This document shows positions 16,311-23,891 of a stretch of 30,608 nt of DNA, one piece after another. How positions within the stretch are numbered: the stretch's first letter is position 1; each line of letters begins with the position of its first letter. Where the stretch lies: the NCBI GenBank assembly GCA_035627835.1, contig DASPKX010000120.1:1-30608 (forward strand). The letters run 5' to 3'. A program made the translations under genes and the position numbers. The DNA is from DASPKX01 sp035627835 (GTDB lineage: Bacteria > Verrucomicrobiota > Verrucomicrobiia > Limisphaerales > SXQI01). The notes below the pieces were generated by a model. That model did not search any database. It saw only the letters and a program-made list of their open reading frames with translations, and was not told the DNA's origin.

Positions 16311-19300
16311 ATGGCTATTTTTCCATCCATTCGCATTGAGGGGAGCCTTTTCGGGCCGGAAACGCTGGACCAAATTATGTCCGGGGACTTGCCTGGGCAA
16401 AAACCGGCTGACTTCGGCCTCGATCCCAAGCGCAGCCTCACGGACGAAATAGCCGCAATCTTTGCTATCTCCAAGAACCATTGGCTGAGCTTCAAGGGCA
16501 CCCTGGCCCGCTTGCCTGAGGACGATCTCGCCACCACGGAGACTCGCAAGGCATGGATTGATCCTTTGCTGCTGCAATTTGGCTATAACACGACATTAAA
16601 CCCCCGCAGCGGCGTGGAGGTGGATGGCCACACCTTCGAGATTTCGCATCGCGCGGGCGAGGCGGAGGACGCGCCGCCCGTGCATATTGTCGGCGCGCGG
16701 CAGGAATTGGGCCGGGTGCCGCGCAGCGGGCGGCCCAGGCTCGCGCCGCATTCCTTGCTCCAGGAATTTCTCAACCGCGATGATCACACCTGGGGAATTG
16801 TCACCAATGGCTTGACCCTCCGGTTGCTGCGCGATTCCACGCTCATTCGCCGCCAGGTCTATGTGGAGTTCGACCTGCAAGCGATCTTCGAAGAGCAGCG
16901 GTTCAACGACTTTGCCGCGCTTTACCGACTGCTCCATCGCACTCGCCTGCCGCGCGGGAAAAGCGATGCCAGTGACTGCCTGCTCGAGCGTTATCATGCC
17001 CAAAGCGTGGAGCAAGGCGGCCGGGTGCGCGAGCGATTGCGTGAAGGGGTTGAAGAATGCCTGAAGCTCCTGGCAAATGGATTCCTCGCGCACCCCAGAA
17101 GCGCTGAGCTTCGCGCCCAATTGCGCGAGGGACGGTTGACCGCCGCAGATTTTTACCGGCAGCTTCTCCGCATTGTTTATCGGCTGCTGTTCCTCCTCGT
17201 CTCGGAGGAGCGCGGCTTGATCAGCGCCAACCCGCTATATCGGGAACACTACGGAATAGCGCGCCTCCGGCGGATGCTCGACGTGCGCGCAGCCTACAAT
17301 GAGCACACCGATCTATGGCTGAGCTTGCGCGCGCTCTTCCGCGTCTTCCAGAAGGATGATCTCGCGGCTATCCTAGAAGTCGCCCCTCTCAATGGCGATC
17401 TGTTCGAAGAAACGGCGCTGGACAACAGCGTGCTCACCAACCGCGACCTCCTCCAGGCCTTCTGGCGTCTTTCCTACTACCAGGAGCGTGGAGGCGCGCC
17501 GCCCCGCCGGGTGAACTATGGCGCGCTGGATGTCGAGGAGCTTGGCTCCGTTTACGAAAGCCTCCTCGATTTTCATCCGGACGTGGACACCCGCGCGGCG
17601 GAAAGCCTCCGCTTTGACCTCATTGCCGGCTCTGACCGCAAAACGACTGGCTCGTACTACACCCCGCCTGAGCTGGTGAACGAACTGGTCGAAAGCGCCC
17701 TTGTGCCGGTGATGAACGGGCGGTTGCAGTCAACGGAGCCTAGCCGAAGGCGCGAATCGTCGAATCCGGCCGCCCGCGAGCAAGCGCTCCTTGGCATCAA
17801 GATCGTGGACCCTGCTTGCGGTTCGGGGCACATGCTGCTGGCAGCGGCACGGCGTTTGGGCAAAGAGGTGGCCAAGGCCCGCACGGGGGAGGATGAGCCA
17901 GCGCCAGAGCGGGTGCGCGAAGCCATTCGCGATGTCATCAGCCATTGCATTTACGGCGTGGATAAAAATCCGCTGGCGGTGGACCTCTGCCGCGTTGCGC
18001 TTTGGCTCGAGAGCCATACCACCGGCAAGCCGCTCAGCTTCCTGGACCATCGCATCCGCTGCGGCGATTCCCTTGTTGGAGTCTTTGATTTGCAGGCGCT
18101 CCAGGCTGGCATTCCCGAAGGCGCATTCTCACCCGTAAGCGGCGATGACAAACGCCTTGCCACCGCTTATCGCAATCGCAATCGCGAGGAGTTGGACCCG
18201 GTGCAACTCGACTTCCATGCGCAATTCAACCCTGCCACAGAGCTGGGAAACCTTGCTGCGGGCGCCGAAGACCTTGACGCCATGGATGGCGACAGTGTCG
18301 AGGGCATTCACCGCAAAGCCGCGCGCTTTGCCCGGTTCCAAACCGAAAGCGAGCGTGTCCGCCGCGCCTGCGATCTTTGGACCGCCGCTTTCTTCGCTCA
18401 TCTGGATCAAAGCCATTCGGCAGCCAACCAAATCCCGACCACAGCCGCTCTTCGCGAAGTGATGGAGCGCGGCCAGGCGGTGGAGGCCCGCCTCAATGCC
18501 GAGGTCCTGCGCCTGCGCGAGCGCCAGAATTTTTTCCATTGGCCGCTCGCCTTCCCGGAAGTCTTCGCTCATGGCGGGTTCGATGTCATCCTGAGCAATC
18601 CGCCCTGGGAGATGATCAATTTGATGGAGCAGGAGTTTTTTGAGGGTAGGGATCCGAGAATTGCTCGAGCTCCGGGAGCCGCCAGAAAACGACTGATTGA
18701 GGAGCTTAAGGAATCGAACCCCGTTTTGTTTGAGGAATTCACGCTCGGAAAGCACGACGCTGACTGTTTGGGCAAGTTTGTTCGGCATTCTGGACGGTTT
18801 CCTCTGACTGCGGTTGGAAAGATAAACACCTACGCGGTGTTCGCCGAGACGGTGCGCAACCTGCTTGGAGCAGCTGGGCGTGCCGGTGTGATTCTCCCGA
18901 CCGGCATTGCTACAGATGACACGACCAAGCGGTTTTTCAGCGCACTTGTCGAAAACCAAGAGCTCGCACAATTGTGGGGCTTCGAGAACGAAGAGTTTCT
19001 TTTCCCAGCGGTGCATCACGCCTTCAAGTTCTGCGCTCTTATTTTAGGCCGGACCGATGCCCCGATGGATCGAACACATCTAGCATTCTACGTGCGGAAC
19101 TTCGACCAGCTAAAGGATGATCGGTATATTTTCGAGCTTTCGCCTGCCGACTTTCGTTTGTTGAATCCTAACACAGGCACTTGCCCGGTATTCCGAAGCA
19201 AAGCAGACGCAGAGCTTACGCGCTTGATCTACCAGCGGGTGCCAGTGCTCGTGAGAGAAGGCGATGCTGGCGGCAACCCCTGGGGGATATCCTTCTCGCA

Positions 19301-20366
19301 GGGGTTGTTCAACATGACGAGCGACAGCGAGCTTTTTGACGAGAATGTGGAGCGAGCTATGGATGCCGAGTGGCTGCCGCTCTACGAAGCCAAGATGATG
19401 TGGCAGTTCGACCATCGATTTTCCACCTACGAAGGAGCCACGCAGCAGCAGTTGAACGTTGGAATTCTTCCGCAACCGACGGCCCAACAAAAAGCAGATC
19501 CCGCTTTCCAGGTGCGGCCGCGCTATTGGGTGCCGCGCGCGGAGGTCATCCGCCGCCTGGCCTCACCCACGCCCGAGGAGAAGGAAGCTCTGGCCAATGG
19601 CGAGCTGACCGAAGCTGACCTGCTGCGCCGCCTGGCCGACCGCGCGCCCAAATGGCTCCTCGGCTTCCGAGATATCACCAACGCGACAAACGAGCGCACC
19701 GCCATCTTCAGCGTTTCGCCCCTCGCGGGGGTAGGCCACACGATGCCCCTGCTATTCTCCAACGAAGCCCCAGAGTTGGGGTTGAGTCTAATTGCGAACC
19801 TGAATTCCCTCGTTCTTGACTTCGTCGCGCGCCAGAAACTTGGAGGGACGCATCTGACATATAGTTACCTAAAGCAATTTCCTTTGCTCCCCCCGACAGC
19901 TTATCCCAATGACCACTTAACTTTCGTTCTGCCCATAGTCCTCGAACTGGTTTACACCTCGCGCGACATGGAGCCGCTGGCGGAGGCCATTCGGCAAAGC
20001 GGCTTGCCGTTTGCACGGGAGATTCCTAACGAGCCATACCGCTGGAATGAAGAGCGTCGGGCACTCTTGCGCGCGGAGTTGGATGCCTGGTTTGCGCGCG
20101 CTTACGGCCTGAGCCGCAAGCAACTCCGTTACATCCTCGACCCTGCGGACCTGACCCCGCGCGAGCTGGAAAACATCCTCGACCCTTGGGAAGAAGTGAC
20201 CGACCCCTTGGACCCCGCAGGCTACACCCAACGCGCCGCCGCGAGCGATTACCCGAGCGAAACCTTCCGCGTGCTCAAAGAAAAAGAACTCGCCCGCCAC
20301 GGCGAGTACCGCACCCGCCGCCTTGTTTTAGAGGCTTGGGGTCGGCTTCCCGAGCAACCGAGATAA
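16311..20366 (+). CDS. drmMI: DrmMI-like N6-adenine DNA methyltransferase
   Basis: This 1351-aa protein has the class I methyltransferase motif I 'DPACGSGHMLLAAARRLG' (residues 500-517, binding S-adenosylmethionine) and the catalytic motif IV N763-P-P-W766, diagnostic of adenine-N6 methylation. Helical N- and C-terminal parts flank the core. The N-terminal part ('EISHRAGE', 'HIVGARQELGRVP', 'LLQEFLNRDDHTWGIVTNGLTLRLL') resembles large Eco57I-type and DISARM methylases. It lacks a PD-(D/E)XK triad that I can identify, so this appears to be a methylase without its own nuclease. The C-terminal half has 'YYTPPELVNELVESALVP' before motif I. In DISARM the methylase marks host DNA so that self is spared. 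It follows drmD by 5 bp and precedes the DHS-domain gene by 19 bp, which supports one transcript. Confidence 0.85.
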   Translation: MAIFPSIRIEGSLFGPETLDQIMSGDLPGQKPADFGLDPKRSLTDEIAAIFAISKNHWLSFKGTLARLPEDDLATTETRKAWIDPLLLQFGYNTTLNPRSGVEVDGHTFEISHRAGEAEDAPPVHIVGARQELGRVPRSGRPRLAPHSLLQEFLNRDDHTWGIVTNGLTLRLLRDSTLIRRQVYVEFDLQAIFEEQRFNDFAALYRLLHRTRLPRGKSDASDCLLERYHAQSVEQGGRVRERLREGVEECLKLLANGFLAHPRSAELRAQLREGRLTAADFYRQLLRIVYRLLFLLVSEERGLISANPLYREHYGIARLRRMLDVRAAYNEHTDLWLSLRALFRVFQKDDLAAILEVAPLNGDLFEETALDNSVLTNRDLLQAFWRLSYYQERGGAPPRRVNYGALDVEELGSVYESLLDFHPDVDTRAAESLRFDLIAGSDRKTTGSYYTPPELVNELVESALVPVMNGRLQSTEPSRRRESSNPAAREQALLGIKIVDPACGSGHMLLAAARRLGKEVAKARTGEDEPAPERVREAIRDVISHCIYGVDKNPLAVDLCRVALWLESHTTGKPLSFLDHRIRCGDSLVGVFDLQALQAGIPEGAFSPVSGDDKRLATAYRNRNREELDPVQLDFHAQFNPATELGNLAAGAEDLDAMDGDSVEGIHRKAARFARFQTESERVRRACDLWTAAFFAHLDQSHSAANQIPTTAALREVMERGQAVEARLNAEVLRLRERQNFFHWPLAFPEVFAHGGFDVILSNPPWEMINLMEQEFFEGRDPRIARAPGAARKRLIEELKESNPVLFEEFTLGKHDADCLGKFVRHSGRFPLTAVGKINTYAVFAETVRNLLGAAGRAGVILPTGIATDDTTKRFFSALVENQELAQLWGFENEEFLFPAVHHAFKFCALILGRTDAPMDRTHLAFYVRNFDQLKDDRYIFELSPADFRLLNPNTGTCPVFRSKADAELTRLIYQRVPVLVREGDAGGNPWGISFSQGLFNMTSDSELFDENVERAMDAEWLPLYEAKMMWQFDHRFSTYEGATQQQLNVGILPQPTAQQKADPAFQVRPRYWVPRAEVIRRLASPTPEEKEALANGELTEADLLRRLADRAPKWLLGFRDITNATNERTAIFSVSPLAGVGHTMPLLFSNEAPELGLSLIANLNSLVLDFVARQKLGGTHLTYSYLKQFPLLPPTAYPNDHLTFVLPIVLELVYTSRDMEPLAEAIRQSGLPFAREIPNEPYRWNEERRALLRAELDAWFARAYGLSRKQLRYILDPADLTPRELENILDPWEEVTDPLDPAGYTQRAAASDYPSETFRVLKEKELARHGEYRTRRLVLEAWGRLPEQPR

Positions 20367-20385
20367 ATCCGAAGAACAAGTCTCT

Positions 20386-21330
20386 ATGCCTGCTTCAAAG
20401 CTCAAGTGTCCGCTGTGCGGGTCGGAAGAATGCGAGAGCCGCTCCGAGCACAACCGGCTTTCGTTTGAGTATAGGTGCGAACGATGCGGGTGGTACCGCA
20501 TCACCGATCGTGCGCTCACTCAACTGCCGCAACAAGACGCCTGGAAGCTTGGGCCTTACGTTATTGAGCAGAATCGGCGCGGGGTCACTCCGCGGTTCTT
20601 GTCCTCACAAACCAAAGAACAAGCGGGCGAGCCGGATTGGTCCGTTGGCATTGACACAGCAATAGCCAGTTTCCCAAACACCGTCTCTGAAAGGTTGGAT
20701 CGAGCGCTGGTCAATATGGCGGGAGAAACCAGCCAACTCGGGCAGGGGATCGCAATTGAGAACGAAGGACCGACGCCAGTGATCCTTGCGCGGAATGCGA
20801 ACGAGGCTTTCACCATTCTGGATTACCTGGCAAGTGAAGGGCTCATTGCAGGTGGGCGGCCAAGCCGGCTACCCGCTCGCGTGGCGCTGTCAGCTCGTGG
20901 GTTGATGAAAGCTTCTGAACTCGAAAAGGGGCTGCTGGGCGCCAAAAACCGGCAAGCATTCGTCGCCATGTCGTTTGATCCTGCCCTTTATCCCGCATAC
21001 GCAGAAGGTTTGAAACTCGGAATCGAAGACTGCGATTACAAACCCTTGCGGGTGGACGCAAAGGAGCACAACGAGAAGATTTGCGACACGATCATAGCCG
21101 AAATCAAAAACAGCAAATTCCTTGTCGCCGACTTCACGCTGCACCGCAGCGGCGTCTATTTTGAAGCGGGCTTGATGATGGGCCTTGGCCGCCCAGTGAT
21201 TTTCACGGTCAGGAGCGATGAGCTTGGGAAAGCTCACTTCGACACGCGGCAGTACAATCACATTGAATGGAGCGATCCGGCGGAGCTGCGGGAGAAGCTC
21301 AAGCGGCGAATTCAGGCAACGATCGGCTGA
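20386..21330 (+). CDS. zinc-ribbon protein with TIR/deoxyribosyltransferase-like (DHS) domain
   Basis: This 314-aa protein has three parts. Residues 8-34 form a four-cysteine ribbon (C8-x-x-C11 and C31-x-x-C34). About residues 135-175 look like a winged helix ('AFTILDYLASEGLIAG'). Residues 188-314 match the nucleoside 2-deoxyribosyltransferase/TIR-like superfamily: 'RQAFVAMSFDP', 'PLRVDAKEHNEKICDTIIAEI', 'FLVADFT', and 'GVYFEAGLMMGLGRPVIF' with the glutamate E260 at the usual catalytic position. Such domains cleave N-glycosidic bonds in nucleotides or NAD+. Many act as toxic effectors in anti-phage systems, and a base-exchange enzyme is the alternative. It stands between the methylase and the AbiE pair on the same strand. 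A DNA- or RNA-sensing head coupled to a nucleotide-degrading tail is my inference. Confidence 0.8.
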   Translation: MPASKLKCPLCGSEECESRSEHNRLSFEYRCERCGWYRITDRALTQLPQQDAWKLGPYVIEQNRRGVTPRFLSSQTKEQAGEPDWSVGIDTAIASFPNTVSERLDRALVNMAGETSQLGQGIAIENEGPTPVILARNANEAFTILDYLASEGLIAGGRPSRLPARVALSARGLMKASELEKGLLGAKNRQAFVAMSFDPALYPAYAEGLKLGIEDCDYKPLRVDAKEHNEKICDTIIAEIKNSKFLVADFTLHRSGVYFEAGLMMGLGRPVIFTVRSDELGKAHFDTRQYNHIEWSDPAELREKLKRRIQATIG

Positions 21331-21336
21331 TCACAG

Positions 21337-21390
21337 GTTGACTAAAACAAGCGAGTTGACTCCGGAATACACCTTTGGTAATTAGTCAAC
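21337..21390 (+). promoter_or_regulatory. promoter and operator of the AbiE-like module
   Basis: Perfect inverted repeats GTTGACTAA (21337-21345) and TTAGTCAAC (21382-21390) flank the gap before abiEi. A third GTTGACT is at 21355-21361. A sigma-70-like promoter is visible as TTGACT (21356-21361), 17 bp, then TAATTA (21379-21384). Transcription from it would start close to the ATG at 21391, so the transcript may be leaderless; no ribosome-binding site is present. The repeats overlap the promoter, as expected for an operator bound by the winged-helix antitoxin. AbiEi of characterised systems represses its own operon by binding inverted repeats. Confidence 0.65.
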
Positions 21391-22440
21391 ATGAGCCAGT
21401 GGTTGCATAGAGAACTCGAAAAAGAGGCGCCGAAGCGGCTGGCAGCATTACTAGGCGCAACAAAGATCGAAGTGGCTGCGCCGGAAAATGAACGAGTCGA
21501 TGTAGTTGCGCAGGTGGGGGCGCACGTTTTTGCTGTTGAGTGCAAGAGCAAGGTTGAAGCAGCCACCATCCGTCAAGCTGCGTTGCAGGCACGTAATTAC
21601 GCAGCAACAATGAAGGGCAAGTTGATCCCGTTGGTTGCGGTGCCATACATGGGGGAGGTCGGGCGGGCGATTTGCGAGGAGGCTGGTGTCTGCTGGATTG
21701 ACTTATCTGGCAATGCTCACATAGCAGATCCGCCCCGGCTGCTCATTCATGTGGAGGGCAAGCCGAACTTGTTTAAGCAGGCTGGGCGTCCTAGAAGTGT
21801 GTTCGCCCCCAAAAGCGCGCGGATCGCGCGAGTCATGCTGGTAGAGCCAGACCGCGCATTCTCACAAAGCGAGCTGGCAACCGCTTCCGGCCTCGACAAA
21901 GGGTTCACGAGCAAGATCGTCCGGCAGCTCGAGGAAGATGGGCTGGTCGCAAGAGAGGCAGATGGCCGGGTGCGAATTAGGAGTGCGGCAGAAATGCTCG
22001 AGGATTGGCGGGCGGTGTATGACTTTTCCAAACACCGGATATTGCGCGGGCATGTGGCTGCCCGTTCAGGAGAGGAAACGCTGCGGCGACTCGATGAACT
22101 GTTACTGGCGAGCGGCAAGGAGCATGCGGCGACCGGATTGGCCGCAGCGTGGTTGCTGAATGGCTTCGCTGGATTTCGCCTGGCAACATTTTACGTGGAG
22201 GAGTTGCCGGAGCCGGAGGCCCTGGGGCGAGGCGGGTTCCGCGCAGAGGAGCGTGGATCGAACGCCTGGCTGGTGGTTCCGAACGATGCCGGGGTCTTTT
22301 ATTCCGGAACTGAGCGCCAAGGGATGCGCTGTGTTCACCCAGTGCAGGCGTATCTCGATTTAAAAGGGCACCCGGAACGCGCCAAGGAAGCAACGGAAGA
22401 GCTGCGCAAACACCTTTTCTCAAGGGAGGCAAATGGCTGA
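21391..22440 (+). CDS. abiEi: AbiEi-type antitoxin with PD-(D/E)XK-like N-terminal domain
   Basis: This 349-aa protein carries a winged helix (about residues 141-200, 'SQSELATASGLDKGFTSKIVRQLEEDGL'), followed by a ~140-residue C-terminal domain. This order and the downstream nucleotidyltransferase gene fit the AbiEi family antitoxins of type IV systems. The N-terminal ~120 residues are unusual: D37 in 'ERVDVVAQ' and E50-x-K52 in 'FAVECKSK', separated by 12 residues, with a following helix 'RQAALQARNYA', as in PD-(D/E)XK nucleases of the archaeal resolvase type. 'GVCWIDLSGNAHI' follows (about 99-111). Antitoxins of this family neutralise the toxin and repress the operon. The N-terminal domain may cut or bind DNA or have lost activity. 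Its TGA overlaps the toxin ATG by 8 bp. Confidence 0.75.
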   Translation: MSQWLHRELEKEAPKRLAALLGATKIEVAAPENERVDVVAQVGAHVFAVECKSKVEAATIRQAALQARNYAATMKGKLIPLVAVPYMGEVGRAICEEAGVCWIDLSGNAHIADPPRLLIHVEGKPNLFKQAGRPRSVFAPKSARIARVMLVEPDRAFSQSELATASGLDKGFTSKIVRQLEEDGLVAREADGRVRIRSAAEMLEDWRAVYDFSKHRILRGHVAARSGEETLRRLDELLLASGKEHAATGLAAAWLLNGFAGFRLATFYVEELPEPEALGRGGFRAEERGSNAWLVVPNDAGVFYSGTERQGMRCVHPVQAYLDLKGHPERAKEATEELRKHLFSREANG

Positions 22441-23299
22441 GAAGCCGACAACCGCAGCCGGGTATACTCCTGAGCAGGTGGCGCGCGTCAAAGCGGCCTG
22501 CTTGTACTTGGCAACAAAGCTCGGCGATCTGATGCCAGAGATGGTCGTGGTTGGAGGCCTGGTGCCCTCACTTTTGATCGATCAGGAACATCTCCCAGCG
22601 GATGCCCCGCTTCATGTCGGGACGATGGACCTCGATGTTGGGCTCGCCTTCGCCGTGTTGAACCAGGAGCGTTACAAACAGATCGAGGAGAGATTGCGAC
22701 TGGCTGGTTTTAAGCCCGATACAAACTCGGAAGGAAATCCCACGAGGCAGCGATGGCGGATTAGCGAGCCGCCTGTGACTGTGGACTTCCTCATCGAACC
22801 CGCGCCCGATGCGGAAGCGAATGCAGGACGGGTTTTCCGTTTAACCAAAGACCTGGCCGCGATCATCGCGCCCGGATTACATCTTGCGTTCCAGAACTCG
22901 CGTTCGGTGAAGCTGAGAGGCAGAACGATCATTGGCGAGAACGTGGCGGCAGGCCGAGAGATACGAGTTTGTGGCGCTGGGGCATTCGTGATTTTGAAGG
23001 CGCTTGCGTTGCGGCTTCGCGGGGAGAGCAAGGATGCATACGACCTTTATTACATGCTTCGGAACTATGGGGAGGGTGTTTCTGATCTTACCCATGAGCT
23101 TCGGCCGTTGTTGAACGATGCAAGCGCGCAGGCCGGATTGCGGTACTTGGCAGAAGACTTTGCTGATCTGGATTCAGTGGGCCCGCGCCGCGCGGCCGAT
23201 TTTCTACATGGCGGACCCAACGAGCAACTGCAAGCTGACGCGGCAGGCTTTGTGGCCCAGCTCTTGGCTGAGTTGGAACGGGTAGGAGGGAAGAATTAA
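22433..23299 (+). CDS. abiEii: AbiEii-type nucleotidyltransferase toxin
   Basis: This 288-aa protein has the nucleotidyltransferase fold signature: G41-G42 in 'VVVGGLVPSLLI', the metal-binding pair D66 and D68 in 'TMDLDVGL', and a third acidic D118 in 'VTVDFLI'. The later 'FVILKALALRLRGESKDAYDLYYML' (K189, K200, D201, D204) is characteristic of AbiEii/MNT-like proteins. AbiEii transfers GTP or nucleotides to target RNAs (tRNA in studied relatives such as MenT), halting growth and aborting phage infection. It starts with a clear GGGAGG at 22424-22429 and overlaps abiEi, as usual for such pairs. A 136-aa gene follows after 14 bp and may belong to the same module. Confidence 0.85.
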   Translation: MAEKPTTAAGYTPEQVARVKAACLYLATKLGDLMPEMVVVGGLVPSLLIDQEHLPADAPLHVGTMDLDVGLAFAVLNQERYKQIEERLRLAGFKPDTNSEGNPTRQRWRISEPPVTVDFLIEPAPDAEANAGRVFRLTKDLAAIIAPGLHLAFQNSRSVKLRGRTIIGENVAAGREIRVCGAGAFVILKALALRLRGESKDAYDLYYMLRNYGEGVSDLTHELRPLLNDASAQAGLRYLAEDFADLDSVGPRRAADFLHGGPNEQLQADAAGFVAQLLAELERVGGKN

Positions 23300-23313
23300 G
23301 GAGGCAGAGATAT

Positions 23314-23724
23314 ATGGGGATAAACCAAGTTGGAACAGCATCAGCGGGAGCAGCCCTTACTAAGCAGGGGCGCGTGTTGCTCAAATTGCTAGTGCAGGTG
23401 ATGAACAGCAGTGGCTTCAAAACTGGAGCTCCTGAGACGTACATTGGGTATCAGGAGTGCTGTGATAGGCTGGGCCTGCAGAACCCACAAAACGAGCATT
23501 GGGGCCGGTTTCTGCAACGGCACGGGCTGAACGACTTGAACGGGTGGACCAAGGTGCATGGTTTTCCGAAGATCACCGGGATCATCGTTAACCAACGCGG
23601 AGACCGCGCGTTTCGTCCTGGACCGGATTACTTCAAATCCAACGGTCAAAAGGATGGTGAGTGGCAGTGGTGGGAAAACGAAGTTGCACAAGCGGCCAAG
23701 TTCGATTGGAGCCCATACGTATGA
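23314..23724 (+). CDS. uncharacterised 136-aa defence-island protein
   Basis: I do not recognise a named domain. The protein is polar and seems globular. It contains 'YIGYQECCDRLGL', 'GLNDLNGWTKVHGFPKITGIIVNQRGDRAFRPGPDYF' and ends 'QWWENEVAQAAKFDWSPYV', a pattern of aromatic and basic residues that looks family-specific rather than random. An optimal ribosome-binding site (AAGGAGG, 23298-23304) is about 9 bp before the ATG and overlaps the previous stop, so it is clearly translated. It may be a third component of the AbiE-like module or an accessory of the larger system. Its TGA overlaps the ATG of a following 56-codon ORF. Confidence 0.8.
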   Translation: MGINQVGTASAGAALTKQGRVLLKLLVQVMNSSGFKTGAPETYIGYQECCDRLGLQNPQNEHWGRFLQRHGLNDLNGWTKVHGFPKITGIIVNQRGDRAFRPGPDYFKSNGQKDGEWQWWENEVAQAAKFDWSPYV

Positions 23725-23891
23725 GCAAATGTCGGAAGACAAAAGGGGAGGCGCTTCACCAGCAACGAATTGGGGCGAGCCGCCTGTTCAGCCTACCGGG
23801 CGTGGAGAAGCGAATCACGCACGCTTCCAAGGAACTCGCCACATCATCGTTCCGCAGCCGAAAAACACCCGAGCCTGAACAACGCCCATGA
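23721..23891 (+). CDS. small 56-aa bridging ORF, probable gene
   Basis: The ATG at 23721 overlaps the TGA of the 136-aa gene (ATGA), and its own TGA at 23889 overlaps the ATG of the giant helicase gene (ATGA). The 56-aa product is basic and polar (about 14 Lys/Arg), with no membrane segment, no recognisable motif and a proline-rich end. No ribosome-binding site precedes it or the helicase start, so translation is presumably coupled from the upstream gene. Chance overlap at both ends is possible but unlikely. The role could be an antitoxin-like or adaptor peptide, or the ORF could serve only to hand ribosomes to the helicase gene. Confidence 0.5.
   Translation: MSKCRKTKGEALHQQRIGASRLFSLPGVEKRITHASKELATSSFRSRKTPEPEQRP

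Noticed and set aside
16311..20366. Idea that the methylase is a type IIG restriction-modification enzyme with its own nuclease
   Set aside because: I could not find a convincing PD-(D/E)XK triad in the N-terminal 300 residues; the DISARM-like neighbours explain it better. A structure prediction could still change this.
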